Of a stretch of 64,000 nucleotides of DNA, positions 11,223 to 23,386 are shown piece after piece (within the stretch, counting starts at the first letter, position 1; the number at the start of each line of letters is the position of its first letter). A program made the translations under genes and the position numbers. The notes beneath the pieces were generated by a model that was not told the origin of the DNA, did no database searches, and saw only the letters and a list, made by a program, of their open reading frames with translations. The stretch comes from Thinopyrum elongatum (Eukaryota > Streptophyta > Magnoliopsida > Poales > Poaceae). Location of the stretch: assembly GCA_011799875.1 (NCBI GenBank), contig CM022301.1, forward strand, positions 212,495,888 through 212,559,887. Reading direction: 5' to 3'.

Positions 11223-12300
11223 TGATAACCCACAAGTATAGGGGATCACAACAGTTTTCGAGGGTAGAGTATTCAACCCAAATCTATAGATTCGACACAA
11301 GGGGAGCCAAAGAATATTTGTAAGTATTAGCAGCTGAGTTGTCAATTCAACCACACCTGGAGATTAATTATCTGCAGCAAAGTGATCAGTAGCAAAGTAG
11401 TATGATAGTTTTGATAATAGTAGCAGTAGCAATATTAACGGTAACAGTGATAGCAGTGATAATGTAGCAAGTGCAACAGTAACGGTAGCAGTAGTAACTT
11501 AACAAGAACAATATGTAGGAAAATCGTAGGCATTGGATCGGTAATTTGTTGGATGATATTCATCATGAGACAGTTATAACCTAGGGCGATACGGCACTAG
11601 CTCCAGTTCATAAATATAATGTAGGCATGTATTCCGTAAATAGTCATACGTGCTTATGGAAAGAACTTGCATGACATCTTTTGTCCTACCCTCCCGTGGC
11701 AGCGGGGTCCATATTGGAAACTAAGGGATATTAAGGCCTCCTTTTAATAGAGAACCGGAAAAAAGCATTAACACACAGTGAATACATGAACTCCTCAAAC
11801 TACGGTCATCACCGGGAGTGGTCCCGACTATTGTCACTCCGGGGTTGCCGGATCATAACACGTAGTAGGTGACTATAACTTGCAAGATCGGATCTAGAAC
11901 ATAGATATAATGGTGATAACCTAAACGGTTCAGATCAGAAATCATGGCACCCAGGCCCAAAGTGACAAGCATTAAGCATGGCAAAGTCATAGCAACATCA
12001 ATATCAGAACATAATGGATACTAGGGATCAAGCCCTAACAAAACTAACTCGATTACATGATAAATCTCATCCAGCTCCTCACCGACCAGTGAGCCTACGA
12101 AGGAATTACTCACTCCCGGTGGGGAGCATCATGGAATTGGCGATGGAGAAGGGTTGGTGATGACGAAGATCGAAGATCCCCCTCTCCGGAGCCCCAAACG
12201 GACTCCAGATCTGGCCTCCCGATGAAGAACAGGAGACGGCGGCGGCTCCGTCTCGCGAAATGCGATAATTCTTTCTCCCTGATTTTTCTGGAAAAATAGG

Positions 12301-12310
12301 ATTTTATAGA
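12301..12310 (-). promoter_or_regulatory. TATA box of element A LTR
   Basis: The minus strand reads tctataaaat. The same box occurs at the equivalent place in the 5' LTR (about 34549-34558) and in the third LTR (about 62706-62713). Confidence 0.6.
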
Positions 12311-12345
12311 GTCGGTTTCAGGGTCTGTGGGGCCACCAGGTGGGG

Positions 12346-12395
12346 ACAACCCACCTGGGCGCGCCTGGGGGGGCAGGCGCGCCCTGGTGGGTTGT
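12346..12395. promoter_or_regulatory. GC-rich palindrome upstream of the A LTR TATA box
   Basis: Arms acaacccacctgggcgcgcc and ggcgcgccctggtgggttgt are near-perfect reverse complements around a short G-rich loop. In element orientation it lies about 40-90 bases upstream of the TATA box, within U3. It is also present at 34594-34643, with an internal relative at 30292-30343. It could be a protein-binding palindrome or an RNA/DNA hairpin. Its function is unknown. Confidence 0.7.
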
Positions 12396-12635
12396 GCCCA
12401 CCCAGGTGCCCCCCTCAGGTGGCTCTTGGCTCCGAAAATTCTCTTATTTCATATAAAAATTCCTCGCAAAGTTTCGTTCCATTCCGAGAACTTTTATTTT
12501 TGCACAAAAACAACACCATGGTAGTTCTGCTGAAAACAGCGTCAGTCCGGGGTTAGTTTCATTCAAATCATGCAAATTAGAGTCCAAAACAAGAGGAAAA
12601 GTGTTAGGAAAAGTAGATACGTTGGAGACATATCA

Positions 12636-12650
12636 ACTCCCCCAAGCTTA
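12636..12650 (-). promoter_or_regulatory. element A polypurine tract
   Basis: The minus strand reads aagcttgggggagt directly before the LTR start TGATATG. It is the expected plus-strand primer tract and fixes the orientation of A. Confidence 0.85.
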
Positions 12651-13344
12651 AACCTTTGCTTGTCCTCAAGCAATTCAGTTGATAAACTGAAAGTGAAAAA
12701 GAAAAACTTTTACGAACTCTTTTGCTATTGTTTGCATAAATAAGCTTAAACAGCACCTAGGTTTTCAGCCAATATTATAACTAACCATGTCGACAATAAC
12801 TCTTAAAAATTATATTAACTCATATCAATGACATAATCAGCTAGCGAGCAATAATAAGATATCTCAAATGGCAACACATTATCAAAACAACCATGATATA
12901 ATATGACAATAGTGGTATCTCGCTAGCCCTTTCTGAGACCGCAAAACATAAATGCAGAGCACCTCCAAAGTTCAAGCAGCGACTAAACATTGTAATTCAT
13001 GGTAGAAAATATCCAGTCATGATGCACCCAACATTAGCTACACACAATGCATAAGCATGACAACAGTGCTCTCAGGTTTTGGCGCTTATTTAAGAAGATG
13101 ATGACACAACATAAAAGTAAATAGATAGTCCTTCGCAGAGGGAAGCAGTGATTTGCAGAGGTGCCAGAGCTCAAAGCTTAAATTGAGAGATAAAAACATT
13201 TTGAGAGGCATACTTTTCCCACCAACGAAAACGACTTAGAGTTTCCAATACTTTCCATGCTAGATATATCATAGGCGGTTCCCAAACAGAAATTAAAGTT
13301 TATTCCTTTTTCCACCATACTTTCACTTTCCATGGCTAACCGTA
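12651..13344 (-). other. element A 3' non-coding internal region (distal half)
   Basis: AT-rich sequence without ORFs, between the polypurine tract and the insertion point of B. The last 144 bases (13201-13344) recur identically at 23243-23386. The five bases before B are ccgta. Confidence 0.7.
13201..13344. repeat. 144-bp element A flank, copy 1
   Basis: It begins ttgagaggcatacttttccc and ends ggctaaccgta. It is identical by eye to 23243-23386. It belongs to element A, because A sequence continues naturally to its left, and it abuts the start of LTR1 of B. Confidence 0.9.
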
Positions 13345-16300
13345 TGTAACAGCCCATGTCATTAGCCACAGTAATCACTTTTTGATAATGACAAGTCAGC
13401 TGGATTAACAGTGCATAATCATCATTTGTATCATATTGCATTTCAACTCCTAGTTCAAACTAAAATGTTCATTTAATAACAAATATTCCAGAGACAATGC
13501 TAAAACTGTAACCAACATTTAATAGATTAATTAAGTGACTCTAACAGTACCAAAACAGCAAGGTTTAATACATTTTATTTAATACAAAATTTGAGTGAAC
13601 TCCATTAGCCTCCAAACCAATTTTTAGCAGAACTAACTAATGCACTGCATTTATTGGAACAAGTTACCTATTTTACAAAACAGTGTTGGAGGCCTCACAT
13701 TATTGCAAAAGTAGGAATAAAAGAAAACAGAGAAAAGAAAAGAAGAAAAGAAAAAGGCCCACTGTACCTGGGCTTAAGTGCTACAGCCAGCGGCCCAGCC
13801 CACCCCGCGCCTCCTCCCACCTCCCGCACTGCTCACGCGGCCGCTGTCGAGCACCTAGCGCGCGCGCATCGCCCGAGACGGCCCCCCTGTCTCCCTGCTC
13901 GACAACGTGCTCGCGCCCGCCGCGAGGATAAGGGCGAGTCCCGCAGCCCCCTGGCGCCTCCCTCGCCCCACTCTTCCCCTCCCTCGCTCGCTCTCCACCA
14001 TGGCCGACGCGGCCATCGCCGTTGCTCCATCACCCGCATAGCCACCACCTCCGCCACACCGTTCCGCCTAGTCCAGCGTCACCGCCGTGCTCCTCTACGT
14101 CACCTGCGCCAACGAGCCGAAGCCGAGGAGCTCTGCATCGCCGGCCTGCCTCGTCTTCTTCCCCTACGGCTGCCGTCGAACGCCTCCACGATTCACCGCC
14201 GTCGCCCTTCCTCGAGCCGTCCCCGGGCCTTCCCTGCAACGCTAGTGAGCTGCTGCATCGATCCCTCCTCTCCCCGCTCTCTCTCCGTAGCCGTAGCTGC
14301 CGCCCCTTCTCACCCGAACATGCCGCCGCCTGGCCTCGTCGTTGGCGTGGCCTCGGCGACCATAGGGCCCCGTGCGTCCCACCATTGCACTCACCGCGTC
14401 GCGTAGACGCCGTAGCCACCTTGCGCTGCTAATTTTGCCCACCGTAACCCCGATTCCGTCGCACGCCCGAGTCACCTCGCCGCCGGCGAGCTCGTGGCAC
14501 TCAGCTCCGGCCACCACCAATGTCGGGGATATCGCTTATCGGGAACTTATCGGTCGACCCATGATAAGGGGTAAATCGGCTATTTTATCGGCATATCGGC
14601 CGATTTATCGCCATATCGGCTGATTTGTCGGCCGATTTATCTTATCGGTCAGACACCGATAAGCGATAAATCGGCCGATTTATCGGAATATCGGAAGATA
14701 TCTTGAACAGTGGCCACCACAGCCCCTCACTCCGCCACCATTCGACGCGCGACGTCGAGCCGCGTCGAACGCGCCCAACCCCAGCCCCTTAGACCCCCTG
14801 TGCGCGAAACTCGCCTTCCACGAGCCGCGCCGCCGCATTTGGCTCGCCGGAGCAACCTCCGGCGCGTCTCCGGTCGGCACCGACGTGGCCAGCTGGGGCT
14901 CGCCCCTGGGCCACTGCCACTGGGCCCCACTGGGCCCCGTTGACCTCGGTCATCGCTGACGTGGCCGCCCCTATGTCTATGACATGCGGGCCTCACTCCA
15001 TTATACTGTTTAAAATAAATAGATAATTAGTTAATTAACCTAATTAGCTAATTAGATTACTAAACACTCACTGACAGTAGGCCCCACACACTAATTAATC
15101 CTATTTAGTTTAATCTAACTCTGTTTAATTAGCTGTGTCACTGACATGTGGGTCCCACTGGACCCACCTGTCAGGTTTGACTCTAGTTAGCTGGGTTTGA
15201 CCTGCTGACGTCATGGTGATGTCATGATGACATCATTGTTTACTATTCTGGATAATTCGAATTAATAATAAATATGTAATTTCAGAATATTGTTTAACCT
15301 TTAGAAAATCATATAAAATAATCCGTAACTCCGATGAAAATAATTTATATATGAAAGTTGTTCAGAATTTCGATACGAAGCTGAATACGCCCTCCGTATT
15401 CCTGTCAGATGCCCCTAGCTAGATGAACATGGAACTTTTAGACCAATTTCAATAAATGAATAGTGCCTAACTTTAATTAAATAGATCCGGATAAATTCCT
15501 AAATTAACTAACTCATTTAGTTGGGCAGTAGAACACCTCTGCATAGCATTTAGACATGTCATGCATATTGTTTGCATTATTGCCGTGAATTTATTGTTTC
15601 TCTCCCCCCTCCTTCTCTCTCGATAGACGCCGAGACCGACGCCGTTGCAGCTGGGTACGACTACGCTCCGGACGAGCAGCCTTCTGACGACCCCTCCTCC
15701 TTGCCAGAGCAACCAGGCAAGCCCCCCCCCCTTGAGCATCCAGATATCGCCCATTCCATTTCTCCTGCTTGCATTAGATTTTGCTACTGTTAATGTTTTG
15801 CTCCTATTCTGATGCATGGCCTGCTTGTGTAACTTGTTTAATGTTACCTTACCTGCCTATGTTAAACTCTTTAGTATAGGTTGGTAGTGAACCATCAGTG
15901 ACCCCCACCACCTTACCCTTGTTGCCCATGCTTGATCATCGACGACTCGATCAATGTGATCGTCGACCAGAGACCGACACATCACCTCACCCCCCCCCTT
16001 AGCTGTACGACTCTGCATAGTTACTCTTGAGTGCCGAGGGTGATACCTCATAACGCACTCCTGATGAATACTCCGCAGTGTAGCTGTTCGGTCGTGGTCA
16101 TCGAGGGTGATTCCTCCTGCTCCACTCCCGATATGACTCTGTCGTGCAACCCGTCAGTGTGAACCTCGAGGGTGATGCCTCATATGTTCACCCTGATGAT
16201 TTCATCATGTGGAATACACCGAGGGTGATTCCTCGGGGTTTCCCCCTTGATGTTATGACCACATGATTACTTTGACCTTTGTTATAGGCGGGTCGACCCG

Positions 16301-17613
16301 GTTGGGCACCCGCAGGGGATCTATGATGTCGGGTGTGCCGGAAGGGCACTCGAGTGTGATATTGTGGCGGAGCTTCAGAAACTCTGATTGTCTCCGCGTG
16401 TTACGAAATGAGCATATCGGATTTGGGTGTTTGATCTGAGTGGGTCGACGTGCCCTATACGCACTACCACCACGCGGGATTATGGTTTTTGGGGCCCTCT
16501 ACGATGTACGTTTCTCCCAAAAGCTCTTCAGACGTCACGTTTCACCGTGCGGGCTGATCGCCGGGATTGGGCTGGATACTTCACTGACGAGTTCAGTGTC
16601 GCGCTTGCACCCCGACTAGCCACGCAACGCGCAGGGCGCCCAGGGCGATGGCCCAAGACCTCTGGGTGCATAGGTTAGTCCGGTGTGCTGACCTCTCTGC
16701 TGAGCCTAGGAAGGGTGCTGCTTCGTGTCGATCTCCCAAGGCCGGGCATTACCCTGCAAGTGTGTCCGACCAGAGTTGATCGAGCGTGTTGGGTAACAAT
16801 AGTGCACCCCTGCAGGGAAGAATAATCTATCGATAGCCGGTCCTACGGTAAAGGACGTTCAGTTTGTGTACCCCGATCTACTACTTGAACTGGATACTTG
16901 TTACTTAATTGAAGCTTCGGGATTGCTTTCTTGTAGGGAGTCGAGGAAGGATCTCCAGGCTTTGCTTCAACATGTTTGCTTAATAAAATGCCATTCTACT
17001 CTCTTCTATTGCTGCAAGATGGTGGCCCGTGAAGATGCTTGAAGATGCTAGTCTTCGATAGGACTAGGCCTTTTCTCTATTCTGGCATTTCTGCAGCCCA
17101 GTCGACATATACAACCTTTCCTCTTTGATAATGTTGCATCTGTAGTGTAGATCCTTGCTTGCTGAGTACTTTGGATGAGTACTCATGGTTGCTTTGTTAC
17201 TGCTTTTCGCCATACCCCACTTTGATGATACATCAGACGATGGAGCCTCGGAGCCAGATGCCACTTCAGGAGCTTACTACCAGGAGGGTCCAGACGGTAC
17301 TTACTACTGGATCGAGCCAGCCGACCAGGAGTAGGATCGGAGGCTCCCAGGCAGGAGGCCTACACCTTTCGATCTAGAGTCATTGTTTGTGCTAGCCTTC
17401 TTATGGCAAAACTTGTCTAACTATGTCTGTACCCAGAAAATATTTGTATGACTGACTTATGTATTCAGATCTTCGTGATCCCTGGTCTATAATATTGTGG
17501 ATCTCCGTTTATTTGTGTTAGAGTTGTGTTGTGATATCTTCCCGTGAGTCCCTGTGCTTGATCGTGCATGTTTGCGTGTATGATTAGTGCATGATTGAGT
17601 CAGGGGCGTCACA
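13345..17613 (+). mobile_element. element B LTR1 (5' LTR)
   Basis: It begins TGTAACAGCCCATG and ends GGGGCGTCACA, immediately followed by a primer-binding site. Its length of 4269 includes a 194-bp insertion at 14518-14711. The GC-rich centre (about 13800-14950) yields long but meaningless frames on both strands. It is collinear with LTR2 throughout. Confidence 0.9.
14518..14711. mobile_element. 194-bp MITE-like insertion with 9-bp target duplication
   Basis: It is absent from LTR2, which has the uninterrupted empty site tccggccaccacagcccc. The nine bases ggccaccac occur on both sides (14509-14517 and 14712-14720). Internal sequence is made of atcggccgatttatcg-like palindromes. The ends share an imperfect inverted gatatc-containing terminus. 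A 9-base duplication is typical of Mutator-like elements. Confidence 0.75.
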
Positions 17614-17615
17614 AG

Positions 17616-17630
17616 TTGGTATCAGAGCCG
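17616..17630 (+). promoter_or_regulatory. element B primer-binding site
   Basis: The bases ttggtatcagagccg follow the LTR1 end by two to three bases. TGGTATCAGAGC is complementary to the 3' end of initiator tRNA-Met, a common plant retrotransposon primer. Confidence 0.85.
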
Positions 17631-18007
17631 ACTGCCTGTAGGAAGCCCCCTTCCAATTCCTTGGCCGAAGTTGAGTCTAGACATCAAAAAACTAATTTAC
17701 TAACTTGGCTGTGTGGCTTACGGGCCCACGTCGCCAACTGGGTGGTATTAAGATCTTTTATTCCTCGTATATACTCTGGGACTCTAATCTCTCTTCTATT
17801 CGGGTTAAATAAATTTTACTAACGCCGACACTTAGGATCTCGTAAAACTCATCTACCCGGAGAGCTGGATATTTGTGCGATTTCCCTGTCATTGATCTGA
17901 TTAGTCCGATAATCATTTTCCTTTCCATTGTTTTGTTTAACCTTTCTCTCCGAGTGGTATTAAACTTCTCACTGTCATTTGACAATCCTGAATTTCCTCT
18001 GTTTCAG

Positions 18008-18508
18008 ATGGATCATTTGTTTCCACCACATCCTACGACGCAGCTTGTGCTTCGCACTTGGGCTCGTGATGTCCCTGGTTTTCTAGTTGTCCTGATCGCC
18101 CTCCTGACCAGACTTGGCTACCGTTGGTACCCCGAGTACATGGTCTACGAGGATTACCGTGAGTTCAACCAGGAGCGGTACCATGCTGATGTTCGTATCT
18201 ATGATCAGCAAGATGACTCAGATACTGAGCTGCACCTTTTCCATGGTATTGGCGTGACGATTGAGATGGCAGTCCATGATGCCGCCTACTCTGCTGTCGC
18301 ACGTCTCCAAGGAGAGTTCAGCGATATCTTGGATGCCTCTGAGTTCCGATACATTCCTTATACCCCTGCTGGAGATGCTACTGGATACTACACAGCTATC
18401 TCTGCCCCGTACGAGCCTCGTCGCTACGACCCGCGCATTCTGATTCTGTGCACTCAGGCTCTGGATCGCACTGTTCGGGCTCTTGCCGTCGAGTTGGTTG
18501 CCACTTGA
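18008..18508 (+). pseudogene. element B accessory ORF upstream of gag
   Basis: The ATG at 18008 opens a frame of 166 codons beginning MDHLFPPHPTTQLVLRTWAR, with no recognisable catalytic motif. After the TGA at 18506-18508 the same frame continues (ARLYDAMTQLLPAVRAGIHP) to another stop near 18687, so the original ORF was longer, about 250 codons. Position between the primer site and gag, in sense orientation, is that of the small extra ORF seen in some grass gypsy elements. Its role is unknown. The frame remains open upstream to 17873, but the ATG follows the usual leader. Confidence 0.5.
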
Positions 18509-19028
18509 GCACGTCTCTACGATGCTATGACGCAGTTGCTACCCGCTGTTCGTGCAGGGATACATCCGGAGCACATCCTTTACCCGTGCAGGACTCGGAT
18601 GTATGCTGGTATTGATTGGCCTGCTGTTGGAGGTCACACACCTGCACGTGGACCTCTTCTTACAGCCCGAGACCGGGTTCTGCATTAGAGTGCACATGGA
18701 GCTCAAGATCCTTCCGTGACGAACGTTCGTCGTCTGCACTCGCAGTTACAACGTTTTAGTGGTTTTCCCCAACATTGATGTAGCCTTTGCTATGTCTCAT
18801 TGTGTACTTCCTTACCGCGTGCCTGCGTGCCGCCTAGTATTTCTAGCTTTTAAATTTGCGCCGTTATGCTGTCCGCATGTACCCGACTCTGTGTATGGAT
18901 CTGTATGTCTTAGTTGACTACTGTTGAGTATCTATTACACTGCTTGATTATTGTCGTGTTACATCATGATTGTCTCTAAACACTCGCAATTTCTTTTACT
19001 AAACTACCTCCTGTTGATACTTAGCAGG

Positions 19029-19973
19029 ATGGTTAGACCAGGTGGTCGTGGTCGTGGTCGTGCCCCTGAACACCCACCACCGCCAGACTATATGGCAGCT
19101 ATGATGCAACAATTCGAGCTCAACCGCCAGTTCATGACTGGGATCATGGCTCAGTTTCCGCATTAGAATAACCAGAACCAGAACCCGCCTTCAATAAATT
19201 TGACAGAGTTTATGTGACTCAACCCCACTCAGTTCCGCAACTCTGACAAGCCACTGGATGCTGATGACTGGCTCCGCGACATCACTCACGAGATGGAGTC
19301 TGCTAATGTCGTCCCTGCCAACTTCGTCACCTTCGCGGCCTTTTTCCTAAAGGGTCCCGCTGCTCAATGGTGGGACACCCACAAGCGTACACTGCCTGCT
19401 GGAACAGTCGTTACCTGGTATGAGTTCCAGGCTGCTTTCTGTGCCCGTTATATTCCTCAGGGAATTATGGACCGGATGAAGACCCAGTTCCGCAACCTCA
19501 CTCAGGGCAACAAGACTGTCGAAGCTTATCAGCGGGAATTTCTTGACCTCTCCCGCTATGCTGAAGAAGACATCACCACGGATGCTCATAGACAAGAGAA
19601 GTTCCATAATGGACTCCACCCAGACCTCGAGCTTGCACTTGCTGCTCAAGACTTCAACGACTTTTCTACTCTTGTGAACAAGGCTATTCTGGTTGAGACC
19701 GCTCAGATGAAGCACAAGGACTCGCAGAAGCGCTATCGTGATGCTGGCTCATCCTCGGGCTCAGCACAGAAGCGTCGAGTCTGGATTCCCAACAACGTGT
19801 TCCATCCAAATGCCCCTGCGCCAAAGAACAACAATGCTGCACCATGTCTGCCTCCTCCACCACCGAGGCAGCCAAGAGCTCAAGCTATTCAACACAATGC
19901 TCCTCTTCGTCCTGAAGATGGTCTGTGCTTCAAGTGCCGCAAACCAGGTCACCTTGCTAAGGACTGCCGCTAG
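19029..19973 (+). pseudogene. element B gag
   Basis: Begins MVRPGGRGRGRAPEH and includes the gag core (PAAQWWDTHKRTLP, YRREF-like YQREFLDLSRYAEED) and a CX2CX4HX4C zinc knuckle, CFKCRKPGHLAKDC, at 19926-19967. Gag builds the particle and packages RNA. In-frame stops occur at 19164-19166 and near 19216, and a TAG at 19971-19973 just after the knuckle. The same frame runs on to the protease. The gene is dead through point mutations rather than deletions. Confidence 0.85.
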
Positions 19974-20597
19974 ACTCAGAATCAGTTGCCTTTTCCTCGT
20001 ACTGGCCGTGGCAATGGTCGTGGTAACAATCATGCCCGCAACTATAATACTGGTTCTGCTGCACATGGTCGTGGACACGCTTACAACATTGATATTGAAG
20101 AAGTCCAGGATCAACCTGCTACTGTGATGGGTACCCTTCTCGTTAACTGAGTACCCGCTTCTGTATTATTTGATTCAGGAGCATCGCATTCATTCATGTC
20201 AGAAGCATTTGCATTATCGCATGACATTGCATTTCAAAAGATGAACCTGCCAGTAGTTATCCGCACCCCTGGAGGCCAGTGTCAAACCACTATGATGGCA
20301 CACAATGTCCCCGTTGAAATTAAAGGGTTGGAATTCCTTGTTTCGCCCATTATCCTGAAGTCTTCCACCATAGACCTCATCCTCAGAATGGATTGGTTGA
20401 AAGCACATATAGCTTCGATCAATTGTGCCACAAAAGTCATCCAACTTCTTCACCCCTCCGACGAGATAGTGGACTACACTGCCCGAATTATCCGAAATGT
20501 TGAAGCTCAGATATATGCTCTGAATGCTTTGAACGCCTCACCTCTGGAAGGAATTGAGAACGTTCCTGTCGTTCGGATTTTCCGGACGTTTTTCTAG
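19974..20597 (+). pseudogene. element B protease region
   Basis: In frame with gag, it contains the aspartic protease signature VLFDSGASHSF, with the catalytic Asp at 20172-20174, and a later conserved block DLILRMDWL (family consensus D.ILGMDWL). A TGA near 20150 separates it from the gag tail, and TAG closes it at 20595-20597. The protease would cleave Gag-Pol. The next domain is in another frame, so a frameshift lies between about 20597 and 20648. Confidence 0.8.
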
Positions 20598-20647
20598 AAG
20601 AACTTCCAGGAATACCCCCGATTAGGGCTGTCGAGTTCGTCGTCGAC

Positions 20648-22783
20648 TTGAAGCCTGGCACTACCCCTATTGCGAAGCGTCCTTATAAGATGCCTCCGCA
20701 CCACCTTCTCGAGCTTAAGGAAGAAATCGACAAGTCACTTAAGAAAGATTTCATCCGCCCCAGTTCCTCTGCTTGGGGAGCACCTTCACTCTTCGTTAGG
20801 AAGAAGGATGGAACTAACCGATTGGTTCAGGATTACCGGCCCATTAACCAAGCCACAATCCAGAATAAATACCCACTCCCCTGGATCAATGATCTTTATG
20901 ATCAGCTTGCTGGATCCTCTGTCTTCTTGAAACTTGATTTGAGGTTGGGTTATCATCAGATCCGGGTTTGTGAAGAGGATATTCCAAAGACTGCCTTTGT
21001 TACTCGATATGGCTCTTATGAGTACACTGTCATGTCATTTGGCTTAACAAATGCTCCAGCAACCTTCTCCCGGTTGATGAACTATATCTTCATGGATTAC
21101 CTCGACAAATTCATCATGGTTTATTTGGATGATATCCTTATATATTCCAAGAATGAAGAAGAACACGCTGAACATCTTCGGCTTGTATTGGAGAAGCTTC
21201 GAGAACACCAACTTTACGCCAAGTACTCTAAGTGTGAATTCTGGTTATCTGAAGTGACCTATCTTGGTCATGTGATTTCCAAGAATGGCATTGATGTTAA
21301 CCCGGAGCGAGTACAGGCTATTCTTGATTGGACTCCCCCGAAGAATGTTAAACAAGTCAGAAGTTTTCTCGGACTCGCTAGTTATTGCCGTCGGTTCGTT
21401 GAGAACTTTTCCAAGATTGCAAAGCCACTGACTGATCTGCTCCACAAAGGTGCTAAATTTGAGTGGACAGAAAAATGTCAAGAAAGCTTTCAGACACTAA
21501 AAGATAAGTTAACATCTGCCCCAGTGCTAGCACCCCCGGATTCCCAAAAGGATTTCGTGATATACTGTGATGCATCTCGTCAAGGATTAAGCTGTGTCCT
21601 AATGCAAGAGCGCAAAGTGATTGCTTATGCCTCTCGACAATTGCGTCCTCATGAAGAAAATTATCCAGTGCATGATCTTGAACTTTCTGCGGTTATTTAT
21701 GCCCTGAAGCTATGGCGACATTACCTTCTCGGTAACCGTTGCGAGATATACACGGATCATCAAAGTTTGAAGTATTTATATACTCAACCAGATCTGAACC
21801 TTCCTCAACAAAGATGGCTCGAAACAATTGCCGATTATGATATGAATTTCTCATATACCCCTGGCAAGGCTAATGTAATGGCCGATACTTTGAGTCGCAA
21901 GGCTTATTGCAGCAACCATATGGTTCAGGAAACACAACCTCTTCTCCATGAAGAGCTTCGCAAATTGAACCTCCATATTGTTCCACAGGGTTATCTCAAT
22001 ACCCTGGTTGTTGAACCAGATTTAGAACACAGCATTAAGACTATGCAACGGTATGACTCTGAAGTTGAAAGGATTAAGCGATACCTCGAAAAAGGAAAGC
22101 CGTCGGAATTCCATCTTGATAAGTATGGGATCCTATTTTTCCAACGCCGTCTCTTCGTACCCAAGTTCAAGGATGAGAAAGAACACGTTATGAAAGAAGA
22201 TCATGACACTCCTCTGTCAATTCATCCTGGTAGCACAAAGATGTACCGTGACATTTGTCAGAGATACTGGTGGCCTAATATGAAGCGAGACATTGCTCGT
22301 TATGTTTCTGAGTGTGACGTTTGCCGCCGCATTAAAGCAGAACACCAAAGGCCTGCTGGAACTCTGCAACCACTTGATAATCCTGAATGGAAATGGGACA
22401 AGGTCCAAATGGATTTCATTACTGGTTTTCCTAGATCTCAGAAGGGTCATGACGCTATTTTTGTCGTCATTGACCGATTCTCAAAGGTTGCTCACTTTCT
22501 GCCAGTTAAGGAGACAATCATTGCTAGCCAGTTAGTGGACTTGTATGTTTCCCGAATTGTGTCACTCCACGGTGTTTCGTTGGAGATCTGTTCTGATCGT
22601 GGCAGCCTCTTTACCTCCAGATTCTGGCAAGGTTTCCAAGAAGCTATGGGAACTCATCTGTCGTTCAGTACCGCTTTTCACCCTCAGTCACAGGGTCAAG
22701 TCGAACGAGTTAATCAAGTGCTCGAAGATATGCTTCGAGCTTGCGTCATCTCTCCCGTATGCCGAGTTCTCTTACAACAATAG
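20648..22783 (+). pseudogene. element B pol: RT, RNase H, integrase (main frame)
   Basis: A 711-codon open stretch. RT blocks are clear: [25 protein letters not shown] and catalytic YLDDILIYS near 21122. RNase H follows ([40 protein letters not shown]). The integrase zinc-binding HPGSTKMY...CDVCRR and core [17 protein letters not shown] and [14 protein letters not shown] are present; the last Asp and Glu of the triad are visible. The frame shifts at about 22745 and the C-terminal part follows in another frame. This is the longest coding remnant in the window. Confidence 0.92.
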
Positions 22784-23242
22784 CTATCAAGCTAGTCTGA
22801 AGATGGCACCGTTTGAAGTTCTATACGGTCGTAAGTGTCGAACCCCTCTGAATTGGTCAGAAACTGGGGAACGCTCACTCGTCGGACCGGACATTGTTCA
22901 GCAAGCTGAAGAACAAGTCCGCATTGTCCGTGAACATCTGAAAACAGCTCAGTCTCGTCAGAAGAGCAACTATGACCGAAAGCACCAGGAAATGGTCTAT
23001 CGGCCTGGCGAGCAAGCTTACCTCTACGTCACTCCGTTGAAAGGCACTCATCGGTTCAGAATCAAAGGCAAGTTAGCTCCTCGCTACATTGGCCCGTTCC
23101 GTATTCTTGCCCATCGAGGAGATGTGGCATATCAGTAGCAATGCCGCCAAATCTTTCTCAAGTGCATGATGTCTTTCATGTATCCCAACTCCGTCGCTGC
23201 TACAAGGATCCTATTCGAGCTGTGGATCATGAAATGCTTGAA
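22745..23242 (+). pseudogene. element B integrase C-terminal part, truncated
   Basis: After the frameshift the reading continues [20 protein letters not shown] and FEVLYGRKCRTPL, to GPFRILAHRGDVAYQ with a TAG at 23136-23138. A one-base indel follows and the next frame gives LSQVHDVFHVSQLRRC. At 23242 the sequence stops abruptly and element A sequence begins. The remaining C-terminal tail, 3' untranslated region and polypurine tract of B are missing. Confidence 0.85.
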
Positions 23243-23386
23243 TTGAGAGGCATACTTTTCCCACCAACGAAAACGACTTAGAGTTTCCAATACTTTCCAT
23301 GCTAGATATATCATAGGCGGTTCCCAAACAGAAATTAAAGTTTATTCCTTTTTCCACCATACTTTCACTTTCCATGGCTAACCGTA
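23243..23386. repeat. 144-bp element A flank, copy 2 (misplaced)
   Basis: Identical by eye to 13201-13344, including the terminal ccgta before the LTR. Here it joins B pol on the left and LTR2 on the right. A simple retrotransposon insertion cannot produce it. Confidence 0.9.

Larger units (their letters stand above)
11223..12635 (-). mobile_element. element A 3' LTR
   Basis: It starts tgataacccac and ends agacatatca on the plus strand, that is TGATATG...GGGTTATCA in element direction. Collinear with 33468-34884 and 61626-63041. By eye it differs from the 5' LTR at only a few positions per hundred, with clusters in the first 300 bases. Confidence 0.93.

Noticed and set aside
13654..14996. 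Large frames in LTR1 (and 23694-24855 in LTR2)
   Set aside because: The same GC-rich LTR segment gives the frames. They are not conserved between the two LTRs, since stops and frame lengths change.
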